Shown piece after piece: positions 12,000 through 22,342 of a stretch of DNA of 64,000 nucleotides. The DNA lies in the NCBI GenBank assembly GCA_033060915.1, contig CM065393.1:5089001-5153000 (forward strand), read 5' to 3'. The DNA comes from Euryodendron excelsum. Lineage: Eukaryota; Streptophyta; Magnoliopsida; Ericales; Pentaphylacaceae. Within the stretch, counting starts at the first letter, position 1. Every line of letters starts with the position of its first letter. A program made the position numbers and the translations under genes. Below the pieces are notes generated by a model, which did no database searches, was not told where the DNA came from, and saw only the letters and a program-made list of their open reading frames with translations.

Positions 12000-12215
12000 T
12001 CATAAAACGTCTGAGTATAGGACCAGACGTTTGGCACATAAACTACAGAAATATTTCCTCTTGATGAAGAAGCAAATGGGTAGAAAGCAAAACCTCCAAT
12101 GGCTCTCCACATCCAATGCTTGCACTTTTCCTCCACAGTATGGACATTCCCCAGGTGCTTGCTTTCTGCCCAACTCTCTCTCCTCCCCACACACAAACAC
12201 CATACACTTTTTCAT
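12000..12215 (-). CDS. small Cys-rich zinc-ribbon-like host protein, 71 aa
   Basis: This is the only convincing host gene in the window: a complete single-exon minus-strand ORF. It has two Cys pairs typical of a zinc ribbon, CPYC at residues 24-27 and CSLC at 57-60. Between them is GGKVQALDVESHWRFCFLP, a stretch I recognise from a family of roughly 70-80-residue uncharacterised proteins found across flowering plants. C4 and C9 near the N-terminus and C43 and C48 are extra cysteines. The chosen start is the first ATG of the frame that gives MKKCMVFVCG, the normal N-terminus of that family. There is no signal peptide or clear membrane segment, although residues 42-51 are hydrophobic. Function is unknown; metal binding is inferred from the motif. 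The leader is GA-rich. It is surrounded by transposons but shows no break. Confidence 0.78.
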   Translation of the reverse strand: MKKCMVFVCGEERELGRKQAPGECPYCGGKVQALDVESHWRFCFLPICFFIKRKYFCSLCAKRLVLYSDVL

Positions 12216-12300
12216 TTACACCACTGTCTCTGTCTCTCTCTCTCTCTTTCCAACTGCTTCTGCTTAGTTCTACCACTGGGTGGTCAGGTATGGGCCAGCT
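12216..12300 (-). promoter_or_regulatory. GA-rich leader of the zinc-ribbon gene
   Basis: Read on the minus strand, the 60 bases before the start codon are purine-rich. They hold a GAGA/(GA)n tract, seen on the plus strand as CTGTCTCTGTCTCTCTCTCT at about 12224-12250. GA/CT tracts near start sites are common in plant core promoters and 5' leaders. No convincing TATA box is visible upstream. Confidence 0.45.
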
Positions 12301-14299
12301 CTTGTAAGATCCATCCTGAGAAAATATTCAACTATTAATGGGGAGACTAGGTAGCCTGGTCAAAGTAGGATGGAGCTCTCTTTAGTATCTTGCTGGCCCA
12401 TTTCCATGTCCAGCTCAAACTAAGTATTGCAACTCACCACATGATATGCACTATTTGCTACAAGCATTAGAATGCTATTAGATTGTTTACGTCTTGACAA
12501 ATACATTTCAAGGATGATTTAGATGACAAAATGAATATAAAAATATTAGAAAATTGAAATGTCTAAACTACTTCAAACAAACTAACTTTAGAAATTAAAA
12601 TATGATGATAAGTACCCTACAAACATCTGAACTGCTCATGGAATGCAGTCTTTTTCAAGAAATACAAGCCTATAATGAACTTGCTTGTCCCTTATTGGTC
12701 CATTTTCAGTTCAATTCAAACTAAAGATTGCAACTGATCAGCACAAGATGTGCACTATGGCATACAATATAATAGGTAATTTCTATGAAAAAATAAAAAC
12801 AAAAGGATGTTAAATGTAAAATGTCGAAGATAATCTAAACAATCTGATCTGAATTATTATCACTAGTATCAAATTGGCAATGCCGTCTAAGGTGTGAATG
12901 CAAGTTAGCCAAAGCATAAATAATTAGATCTCCGCACGTGTAATTGGGTTGGGAATCATGTAACATTACTTATGGATTACTTTAACTTTTTGGCGTTTCG
13001 TATTGAAATCCTAAGTAACTTCTTAAAAAATTCAGAATTCTCATGTTTCTGCGCTAAGCACTTTGTTAAGAAGGATTTTAAAGAAAAAGCATCTGAACTC
13101 GTGTCTGACACAAATGGATTCTTAGTTTGACCTATCATAACCTGCTCATTCTCCAATTTGATCTCATGCGGGGGGCAAAAAAAAAAATGATTTTACAATT
13201 TGATTCCTTGTTTTGATGCCTTTGGTTTGGGTTTAAGCCAAATTTGAATCCAAAAGTCAAAAGTCATATTTAAAAGTCATAAGCTTAAGCCAAATCTAAA
13301 AGTATGTAAGCTAGTGAAGAAGTTGAAAACCAAATCTAAAAACCCATAAAAGTGCATCCAAATGAGGAGTTTTGTCTTCACCAATTATTAAGATTTCAAT
13401 AATTTGAGCTAGTGGAAAAAGTCAAAAGGCAATTACAACCACTTCACCTCGCTCAGACAAATAAATAGAGTTGGGCTTATAGTTAAAAGCTGTCAGTAAA
13501 AAATGGAAATAACTAATTAGAACTGGTATTATGGGCACTTTGCCGGTAAAACAAGCGAAAAAAACTTTGCCGGTAAAAGAAGAGAAAAAACAATCCATTA
13601 AAAGATTTGGCCCCTCTCATTAAATTTTGTGGTAGGTGCTTTTAATTTCTTGCTCTCTTTTCAAGAGTAGCTTGCTGCCGTGATTGTACACAAATGTTTA
13701 ATTAATTGAAACATGTAATACACTTTATTGAGGGAGGCCTAAATGGCTCGTGAATTTTGCCAAACTTGGGTTGAACTCAACTTGAGCCAAGTCCTCTCAT
13801 TTGGGTTTGAGCTAAACTCAAGCACCCCAATGTTCATATTGAGTTCATTTATGTAGTATCTTCGAAAAGCTTTGACTTTCTTCAATAAAAACATATGATA
13901 GGAGAAAACATCGTACTCTTGATTTTGACACGATATTATTTGCATGGGTTAAGGAAAATGAATCTTTATTAAAGACATTTACAAAAAGTGGGGGAAAATA
14001 TCAGTTAGAAGGGAAATTTTTTGAAACTTTAGCCAAAACAATTACTTTGTGAGAAGGGAAAAAAAAAAAAAAACAAAATAAACGGATGGTAGGCAACGAG
14101 AGACAGGCAATGCCTTCTATTATTTTACATAATTCAAAGCTTATTTCTACTAGCATTAGAGTGAACTGGACCAGCATACTCAGCCAATAGTAGCTCCAAA
14201 AATTTTTGTTAATGAGGTCATGCAAACATTTAAACACTGATAATTAATTCATAAATAAATAAATAAATCTCAACAGATTGATGCTATTAGTCTTGATAA
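12301..14299. other. upstream intergenic region, no gene seen
   Basis: There is no supported ORF. It contains a diverged local duplication (listed separately), A-runs at 13180-13190 and 14059-14073, and a 27-bp tandem duplication at 13537-13590 (ACTTTGCCGGTAAAA repeated). Around 13210-13380 there is AAGTCATAAGC-type text that could be remnant MITE sequence, though no inverted ends could be paired. The minus frame at 13739-13945 resembles no known protein. Confidence 0.4.
12385..12770. repeat. diverged direct duplication upstream of the zinc-ribbon gene
   Basis: Two blocks about 300 bp apart align: about 12392-12458 and about 12692-12758. Both read GG(C/T)CCATTT...CA..TCAAACTAA.(A)TTGCAACT followed by CA..A(A/T)G(A)T(A/G)(T/G)GCACTAT. 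Similarity is around 70-75% by eye. It sits upstream of the host gene, so it may duplicate promoter-distal sequence, or it may be two copies of an unknown short repeat. Confidence 0.5.

Positions 14300-14336
<37 letters not shown>
14300..14336. repeat. compound (TA)n(TG)n microsatellite
   Basis: About ten TA units run into about nine TG units. It ends two bases before the LTR of the gypsy element at 14338. Confidence 0.9.
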
Positions 14337-14337
14337 A

Positions 14338-15573
14338 TGGCTCTAGAAACGTGCAATAAATCACAAGTGCACGGCCTTAATGCAGTAATAACTCGGAAAA
14401 GTCTAAGGTCGATCCACAGTAAAGAGGGTCAACGTATTCAAGAAAACTTATCTTGATTTAAGGGACTTCATTTAAAGGAGCACTCCAATAAAATAAAAAG
14501 AAAATAGTTTTGGAATGGAGAATGGTTTAACTAAACTAAACTAAACTATTGAAAACGATTTTGAATTAATAAAAGAAAGTCTTAAAATCAATTGTTCCAA
14601 TTAATTGCTTTACTAGGAATTCCAATTGAGATTTTTGATAACTCAAATTATCGGCTACGTCGTGAGTCTTTGTTTCGGAAAATTTAGCAATAAAATCATG
14701 AATTCTTAAATAGCCAATTTTAGATTTGTAATCAATTAGAGTCATAGATTCATACCACCGATTTGTGTAATAATTATTCAAAACTAAGGTTTGTGCATAG
14801 ATATTACTAAACTTACTAAAAAATCTAAGTTTTCATAAATATCTAGGGTTTAATCACCAAGAATTAAGAAGAAAAAGATAAAGCATTGAAACCCTAATTA
14901 CCTCTATTGTTCGTCCAAAATTTTCAATTGATCTTCACAATTGATCCCAATATGAAATCTAGCTACTCAAGGCCATTATAGATATGCAAAATATATATTG
15001 AAATATATTAAAAGTGATTGAATCTAATTACAAACTATTGAAAGACTATGAAAAGCTGTAAATTTTACCTCTAATCTACTCCTAAAACATTTTAAAAAAT
15101 CCTATAAATCGTAAAAACTGACTACTCTCAGAGCAAGCCTCAATTATAGCTTTTATAGGCTGAAATCTGTAGAAATCCCATAAATTGTTCGAACGGTTGG
15201 CCACTGCATTCGAACACCCTTGTGACGAACTTCTGATACACTTCTAACACACTTCTAATGCACTTCTGACATGAAATCAATATATTATGGACCTCGGTAG
15301 TACTTCTGATTTGAGAGAGATGGATTTCTAAAGTTTCAGCTCTGCGTGTTTTAACAACTTGTACCACAGTTTCAGCAGCTTGTACTTGACAACATCCTTT
15401 TAAACCTATGTCTGAATTTTATCTAAAATCTTCCAATTTATGCTCAAAATCTATACAAAATGAAACAAACTTAATTAGTACTAAAATCTAACTAAAAAAG
15501 TATATAAAATCCTAAATTAAGGCTAACAAACCATAACTTAAGGTCTTGTAATTGCACTTTTGAAGCATAATCA
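14338..15573 (-). repeat. 3' LTR of the minus-strand gypsy element (about 1.24 kb)
   Basis: In element sense it starts TGATTATGC at 15573, after a purine tract, and ends TCTAGAGCCA at 14338. Its first 748 plus-strand bases match the truncated 5' LTR. The TATA-like CCTATAAAA (complement of 15151-15159) is in the part that the other LTR has lost. The outer start may instead be two bases away (TGTGATTATG, 15575). Confidence 0.7.
15150..15160 (-). promoter_or_regulatory. TATA box of the gypsy LTR
   Basis: GCCTATAAAAGC lies on the minus strand about 420 bp from the LTR start, as expected for a U3 promoter. Confidence 0.5.
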
Positions 15574-15603
15574 CACCTCCCAACTAGCTTTTTGCTAGTC
15601 CCT
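15574..15603 (-). other. polypurine tract plus adjacent hairpin
   Basis: On the minus strand TTGGGAGGTG precedes the LTR start and is the expected plus-strand primer. Directly upstream is a perfect short hairpin, ACTAGC-TTTTT-GCTAGT (15584-15600). Confidence 0.55.
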
Positions 15604-17273
15604 AGCAAAAAAATAAAAACCAAAAAGATAATCTTCACTTTCGTATCATAGATGTATTTAACATATACATCAGATAAGTGATGTCTCGTGAGGACTTGTA
15701 GTAATGATACCCACAAATATCAATTAAAATAATCCATTTCCTCCATTAAAGCACATATATGAATGCTATGATCCTATTAATCAATGCAAACGAGTTAGAA
15801 ACCTTTAACAATAAATTCAATCACCTCAATCTAGCTTAAAATAGTTTCAAACACTATTACACAAAACAAAAGCATTCCAATCATGCTCAAAACTCATTGT
15901 GTGTGAATATATAGATAACATATATATAGAATCTAATATCCAAGTGTACGCAACCCAAATTCTCTCGAAGGTAAGCTTTTACTCAAATTTCACAAGTAGT
16001 ATGCTCAACAAGCAAAACACTTGAGAGTAAGGTGTAAATACCTCTATACTATATGTGAGTTGAAGTAATGATATACAAAGCAAAATATCCCGCATATACT
16101 TTTCATAATGAAAAACTGCATTCAACAACAATAAGGAACTTAGCATAGTCTTATGAAAAGAACGTTATCACCAAGAAAACAACATAATTATCATATCAAT
16201 CTTCTCACTTCATACACTTCCATAAATGAATCACATTCATTCTAAGATCAAATAGGACTTTTTTTAGGTTGTAATTGTGACCAAGAGGTATAAGGTAGGA
16301 AAAAAAAGAGGATAAATAGTTGAAAACATGTGTGATCAATGCATGTAATGGTTAATAAGTACACACTTTCAATTTTTCAATTTCCATTGATGTTTTTTTT
16401 TCTCCTCTTTTCTTCTTTCTTCTTTTCACTTTTTTTTTCTTCTTTTTTAACATCTAACCTCTTTATTTCTTCCTTTTTTTTTTCTTTCAAAATTCTCCTT
16501 ATTTCTTTCTTTCTTTTTTAGTTTATTTTTTTCATCACATCGCAAACATATTTCCCTTCTTTCAATTCAACTCCCACAAGTGAAGATACTTGTGTTTGCA
16601 TATTATAGAAAATACTTTCATAATGGTGTATTCAACAAAGATTACCTCAACCATATAGGTTTAAAAACTGTTCAAGGGAATAATATCAACAAGAAAATAT
16701 GTGGCTCAAAATAGGAAAGATGGCCTAATATCATATCTTAGGATTCATGAGATTTTACTACTTTTATAAACTCAAGAGAATCAAAATATCACAATTACTT
16801 CATAATCTTAGTAATAACCAAAACAAAAGTAATGACACTATTCATCAAAATAACCACGAAGGACAATTTTTAAAAGGATAAATGCATTTAACCCTTCAAA
16901 GAAAAGAATGACTCTAAACCTTACAAGGGTCAAAAGTCTCCACTAAATTCTTCAAGAATTCAAATCATATACACACTTCAACTAAACTTCATATATACAT
17001 GGTTATTATAAATGTGCAAAGATGAGTTTTAAACAATCATGGAACCTTTTAGCAACATAATAGAATAAGAAACTACTTGTTACCAAATAAACACATCCAA
17101 ATCACATGGTAAATATCTCTTCCTTCTAAGTATTGAATAATTGGAACATTCATGCAAAGAAATCCAAGGAATGAAATTAATTTATTTGTAAATTTTTTAA
17201 AAAAATTTTCAATTTTTATGATTTTTTCTCCAAAAAATTTCCAAAACCAAAAACTAATCTAAGGTGACAACAT

Positions 17274-17314
<41 letters not shown>

Positions 17315-17722
17315 AAATAAAAAATAAACGAAACATTGTACTTAATGTGGTAAATATAATAGTAAAGCGCAAGAAAGTAATGTGTAAAAGTTATCTCGAA
17401 AGAAGGAAAATATTCAAAAATCGAGAAACCTACAGAAACCGGTTAAAACAACCAAAAAGAAAAAGCTAATACTATACAAATAACATACACTGATGTAACT
17501 AATAGACAAAAAATATAGTTGGGTAGAGATCACCCCACACCACTTCATGAATGCTTGCTTACATTTAATTGCCTACCATTCACCATGAGTAATAAGTTCA
17601 ACATCAAAGAATATGCACGTGTAAAAATACTATTGAACCCAAAGTCGTGCAAAGCAATCATGCAAATTTTGAAATAAGAAAGTTTTAAAAAAAAGTATCT
17701 TGCATGATAATGATAGGTAAGC
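15604..17722 (-). other. internal noncoding part of the gypsy element
   Basis: There is no coding resemblance. It is A/T-rich with a pyrimidine tract at about 16390-16530 (purine-rich in element sense). It also holds a run of 27 C followed by A-runs at 17278-17320. This is the place where pol would be expected in an autonomous relative. Confidence 0.55.
17278..17304. repeat. homopolymer of 27 C followed by A-tract
   Basis: Twenty-seven consecutive C run directly into 13 A. It is G27 in element sense. Such a run is rare in plant DNA and may be an expanded, unstable tract. Its exact length could also be a sequencing or assembly error. Confidence 0.85.
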
Positions 17723-18420
17723 TCAATCGATGATAGTAAGGAGTATGGGATAGCAATGCTTGATCACTATCTCGAAACATTTTAACTTTCTCTTCCTCTC
17801 TCTCTCACTCTCCACTGTTCCTTCCTTCCTCACCTCTTCTTGAGGCACTATTTTCCTTAGTTCAGACATCGTGGGAAGGATGGTTACCTCTTTTGTATCC
17901 TCATCCTCCACCCTAGGACCTTCTTCCTTTAATTCAGACACCTTGGAAAGGTGGTTTCTTCTATAATTGTCGCACTCCTAGGGTTGGTGATAGATCAGTT
18001 TTGGTCATTGCGATGAGAAGGGTGTAAGTTAGTTTCGGTTATGGTTGGGCCAAAAACTCAGCACCCTCTTGAACAACCAAGATTTGTGTTAAAAAAGCCA
18101 ATTGACTCTTTCTTTCATTATAGGTTCTCTCCCATCGGTGTTTGAAAGTGTTATCCTATTGTTCTATAGTTTCGTCGAACGTAGAGTACACACTTGTTTG
18201 ATGTTGCACAAATTGGGAAAGTACGTCCTTTTGGCTCTCTACTAGAGGTTGGTAGGGTGATGGAGAAGATGGTGCATAGTAATAATGTGACGGTGGTTCA
18301 TAGTATTGGGATAGAGCTTGAGAGCACCACCCCAGAAAGTAGGTAGGTGGATAAGGGTTTGGTGGTTCTACCATGTATGAGTAAGGGTTGGAATTAGCAA
18401 CATTTATGTAGTTTTGATGT
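17723..18420 (-). pseudogene. gag-like remnant of the gypsy element
   Basis: Two minus-strand open stretches are supported by position between PBS and internal region. The upstream one (18156-18374) is rich in Pro/Tyr (VEPPNPYPPTYFLGW, then YYEPPSHYYYAPSSPSPY). This resembles the Asn/Pro/Tyr-rich linker with a conserved Gly-Trp seen in Athila/Tat gag proteins. The downstream one (17723-17941) is highly charged (Glu/Lys/Arg-rich). They are separated by stops. No zinc knuckle, protease or RT box is visible. The assignment is an inference from composition and location. Confidence 0.45.
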
Positions 18421-18840
18421 GATCGATAAGGGGTTGCAAGGGCATCCCTCGTAGCCTCATTTATCTAATGTCAAAGAGATCAATGAGGGATTGTAGGCAC
18501 AACTCTCATACCATGCATGGTCAAATAATTATTCATAAATAATCTCAATTCAACCTCCAAGTCTTCACATAACAAACCACCAATTTAACAAGTTCAAACC
18601 AACCTATCCTCCAAATCTCCGCAAAATATACCAACAATTAGCAAGAAGCACCACTCAAACCCAACTAAAAATAATAATAAACAAAAAAAAATTTAATTTG
18701 AAAAAATTGCCCAAAAATGAAGGATGGAATAAAGTTAATCCAAGCAAGCTATTCAGTCTCCTCATTGTCGTAGAAGGATGGTGAAGTGTTTTTGTCAAAA
18801 TTAAATCTTTAAAGTTCGTCCACCAACACCAATCGTCAAA

Positions 18841-18860
18841 GCTTCCCTGTCAACGGCGCA
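18841..18860 (-). promoter_or_regulatory. primer binding site, tRNA-Asp type
   Basis: On the minus strand this reads TGCGCCGTTGACAGGGAAGC, close to TGGCGCCGTTGCCGGGGA, the complement of the plant tRNA-Asp 3' end. It lies 8 bp inside the 5' LTR and fixes the element's direction. Confidence 0.75.
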
Positions 18861-18868
18861 AAAAACTT

Positions 18869-19610
18869 AGCGCTCTAGAAACGTGCAATAAACTACAACT
18901 GCATTGCCCACGATGCAGTAATAATTTGATGAAGTTCAAGACCGATTCACAAAGAAAAGGGTCAGCGCATTCAGGAAAACTTACTTTGATTTAGAAACCC
19001 TAAGGGAGCACTCTAATAAAATAAAAAGGAAATAGTTTTGAGATAGAGAATGGTTTAACTAAACTAAACTATTGAAAATGATTTTGAATTAATAAAAGAA
19101 AGTTTTGAAACCAAATCTTCCAATCAATTGCTTCACTTAGAATTCTAATTGAGATTTTTGATAAGTCAAATCATAGATTACGTTACGAGTTTTTGATTCG
19201 AAAGATTTAGCAATAAAATCATGAATTCTTAAATAACCAACTCTAGATTTGTAATAAATTAGAGTCATAGATTTATACCATCGATTTATACAATAACTAT
19301 ACCGAACTTGGATTTCGTGCATAGATATTATCAAACTTACTCAAAAATATAAGTTTTCATAAATATCTAGGGTTTGATCACCAAGAATTGAGAAAAAGAA
19401 GATAAAAGCATTAAAGCCCTAATTACCTCCATTGTTCTTTCAAGATCTTCAATTGATCTTCACAAATGATTCCAAGATGGAATCTAGTTACTCAAGGCCA
19501 TTATAGATACGCAAAACATGCATCGAAATATATTAAAAGTTATTGAATCTAATTACAAAGTATTGAAAAGCTATGAAAAACTATAAATTCTACCTCTAAT
19601 TTACTCCTAA
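18869..19610 (-). repeat. 5' LTR of the gypsy element, truncated
   Basis: It retains the R/U5-side 742 bp homologous to 14338-15085. The outer roughly 490 bp, including U3 and the TATA box, is missing, with a sharp break after ACTCCTAA at 19610 where RTE-like sequence begins. Confidence 0.75.
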
Positions 19611-20192
19611 TGCAGTCCTTGCACTCAACGACATATGCATGATCATAATTCTACAAATTAACTCCTTAAGCTTTTGTTCAATTGCATGCCATTGAATGCA
19701 TGGATAGATCTGTTTCTTCTGATTGATTTTATTTGAGATGAAATTCGTAATTAGATTTAAAGTAATTGTGTCCTTTTTTTATTGATTCAACTTATGTTCT
19801 TGACTTGCGCTATTTTTTTGCCACACTAGACAATTAGTCTATGATGAACATGATCATTTCATCTCAAATATTTGAGCTTTTTCTCATTTTATCTGTAATT
19901 GGTTTCACCACTAATTTCTTCCTAATAGATTCAATTCTTGTTTTATCATTTCTTTTAATATTACACATCCATCTCAATATTCTCATTTTAGTTTACCTCA
20001 TTCTCTTAACATGTTTTCCATAACCGCTTAGTCCTATAAATTTTTTCTTTGAACTTAATACAAAAAACACATACTAGTAAAACTTGATGAACTCTTTAGC
20101 CCTATTTTTAGATTCTAAAGTGTCTATCCACAATTCTAAGTTAAAGTCTACTCCTCTTGTTTTGTAGCTAAAGTTATATTGTATGCAAATAA
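19611..20192 (-). mobile_element. RTE-type LINE fragment (3' end of RT ORF)
   Basis: Read on the minus strand, the region has the C-terminal signature of plant RTE reverse transcriptases. LELWIDTLESK lies at about 20110-20150, then MRILRWMC near 19975, and an R..D..R.E.IR.K..V.PI.DKMR pattern continues to about 19880. Frameshifts and stops are present. It is cut at 20192 by the copia-1 insertion, so the rest of the LINE should lie beyond the right edge of the window. Bases 19611-19840 would be its 3' untranslated part but show no diagnostic feature. Confidence 0.65.
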
Positions 20193-20378
20193 TGAAAACA
20201 GATATTATTTGAAACTGTTTCCCCTCATGGGATGTGGTAGAAATATATATAGAAAACTTGCTACATGTGATCTGTATATTATTAGGATAAGTACATATGG
20301 ATAAAGATAAATACATGACAATCTACTAGAGAATGTACATGATAATCCACTATAACAACTAGATAATTTATTCTAACA
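20193..20378 (-). repeat. 3' LTR of copia-1 (186 bp)
   Basis: In element sense it begins TGTTAGAATAAATT at 20378 and ends CTGTTTTCA at 20193. It matches the partial 5' LTR at 49139-49284 along its whole shared length. The left flank AATAA (20188-20192) is the candidate target duplication; its partner lies outside the window. Confidence 0.85.
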
Positions 20379-20542
20379 TCCATTCTTAATCGGAGCAATC
20401 TTGGGTGAGACGTGAAGATGGGCACGAAGCAACTGGGGCGAGAGAACGACAAAACCTTGGTAAAGATATTAGCAATTTGTTTCGTAATATAAACATGATG
20501 AATAAGAAGATTTCCTGAAAGGACCTTTTTGCGAATAAAATG
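20379..20542 (-). pseudogene. copia-1 RNase H C-terminus and 3' end
   Basis: Read leftwards from 20542, it continues the RNase H segment broken at 26073. HHFIRKKVLSG is followed by a degraded IANIFTK block (canonical ADIFTKGLP). The 3' LTR then starts after a short purine stretch. ATGAT at 20543-20547 is the target duplication of the inserted solo LTR. Confidence 0.75.
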
Positions 20543-22333
20543 ATGATTGTAAGTACCCTATTTTCGCTCGTTTGGTAATTTCTGATCCAAAACCGGTCCT
20601 CCAATAAAATATCACAACACTATGAAACCCAGATTGGCTTTTCAAAACTCTACTCCAATCCAAGTGGTCGCTTCTGAGACCCAAGGGCCCCACTAAAGCC
20701 AGAATGACCAACATGCCCCTAGGCTATCCAGGCACCTTCTCGAGATTAGGTGATCTCCGAATCCATTGCTAATATTGTCGAATTGACGAAAACACTCACA
20801 AACCTTAAACGGTTTACTTGTGGCACCTGCTTGCTTGCCAATGTAGAATATCTGTTATGTCTCTTGGCATTCAACAGCTTTCCCAAATCAGGCAATCTCC
20901 ATAACCAACGTTAATACTGTTAGAGTAATGAAAACACTCATAAGCCATTAAGCTGCCAGAGTGGTGAGAAATCACTCACAAATAGGTCGACAATGGTATG
21001 CCATAAACCACCCAGTGTCACGGGATCGAAAGTGACCCTTGCCCGTAGCATGTTTTTCGAAGAAAAGTGAGACATTCAGAAACCAACTCGTTACAACTAT
21101 AGGAATGATGGAAACACTCATAAACCCAGGCCAACACCAGTGCCTGCTAGCCCGACATGGTGAAAAACGACCATTCTTGTTGTTGAATGCAGCTAGTTCT
21201 GGAGACTGCTTGATCTCGAGAAGGTTTGTCTAGTTAGACATTCCCTTAAAGCACACATGCATGCCTTCAAGAAAGTACTAAGTCCTTAACAAGGTATGTC
21301 CACATCTCCAAGACTGTCTCCGGATAGTCTGACATGTTTAATATATCATTATAGCCAATTTCGAATCCATTCCGGTGATATCCAATCAAAATGACCATTC
21401 GTCCCCCAAGCACTCTGGCACGTTTTCAAGAAAGTACTAAGTTCTCAAGACGGTAAGTCAACTTTTCCAGAATAGTCCCTGGACAGTCCATCATGTTCAA
21501 CATGCCATTCTAGTCCATTCCAGCCTCATTCCAACAAGTTTTGATCAAAATGAATATTTTGCCCTTAGTAACCCGGGCACCCTTTCCAACCACACCAGCT
21601 CTGAAAATCAAATCAGCATCCACATGATAATCCAAAGAGGATCCATGTCCATTTCTAAGTGAGTCCCTTGACTCGAAACCCCCTTTTAGTCATCAGAAGC
21701 TTCACGGAGCGTGTCACAAATGCTCTGTCAAAATTGACTTTTTCTTCACTTCCCCAGTTAAAATGCACCGTCAAACAAACTTGAGAAATGCATAAAATAG
21801 GGAATTCCTCGAAGCTTGAGTGATAGGCCTTTCATTAGTATGGTCCAATGATCAATAAGATCCCCCAAAGGTCGCGATTGGGATAATCTCTTCCCGAAAG
21901 CCGCGATTGTGTGTTGCAAAAATGGATACATTGGGAATCTAACGTAGCTTCTCATAGACACTCCTGAAAGCTTATTTTTTAAGTGCTCTTCTTGAGGTGA
22001 TATCTCTATCATCAGGAATCATCCAAGGCTCCCTAAGGGCACTAGGTTTAAGAGAAACTATAAGGGAATGTCGTGAACGAGACCAATTTTTCCGAATCTT
22101 TCCTGAATGGTAAGAATATTGAGGCGAAGTTAGTATAAAAGTTCTCACGATGGAGCACGTGCTACATTCACCCAAATCTTAATCAAATCGAATAAAACTT
22201 GCTTGCAGCCCAAGCTAGGGTAGTACGAGGGTGCCATGTGGCATCTTGTGAGAGGATGCCACTTGGCGCAAGTACTATATGCATCTAGCCAAAATTTGAC
22301 CATAGCACATGCGCCCCTAAGGGTTTTCTTTGC

Positions 22334-22342
22334 TTATAAATA
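22334..22342 (+). promoter_or_regulatory. TATA box of the 5.5-kb solo LTR
   Basis: CTTATAAATACTAGG is followed by CA-rich sequence about 30 bp on. The equivalent sites in sister LTRs are at 41788-41795 and 52249-52258 on the minus strand. Confidence 0.55.

Larger units (their letters stand above)
14338..19610 (-). mobile_element. non-autonomous Ty3/gypsy element (tRNA-Asp PBS), minus strand
   Basis: Two homologous direct repeats (14338-15085 and 18869-19610) share the opening GCTCTAGAAACGTGCAATAA and a common end at ACTCCTAA. They enclose about 3.3 kb. The primer binding site is beside the right-hand copy, so the right copy is the 5' LTR and the element runs right to left. The left copy continues to about 15573 and is the intact 3' LTR. 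Only gag fragments remain inside and no RT, integrase or RNase H block was found, as in LARD-type non-autonomous elements. The tRNA-Asp-type PBS points to the Athila/Tat side of gypsy. Confidence 0.75.

Noticed and set aside
12031..12338. Plus-strand open frames opposite the zinc-ribbon gene
   Set aside because: They are antisense shadows of the Cys-rich ORF and its CT-rich leader; composition is Ser/Leu/His-rich and unlike any family.
13739..13945. 68-codon minus-strand frame in the intergenic region
   Set aside because: No resemblance and no supporting promoter or neighbouring exons.
16339..16521. 60-codon Phe/Ser-rich frame
   Set aside because: Produced by the T/C tract; not a membrane protein.
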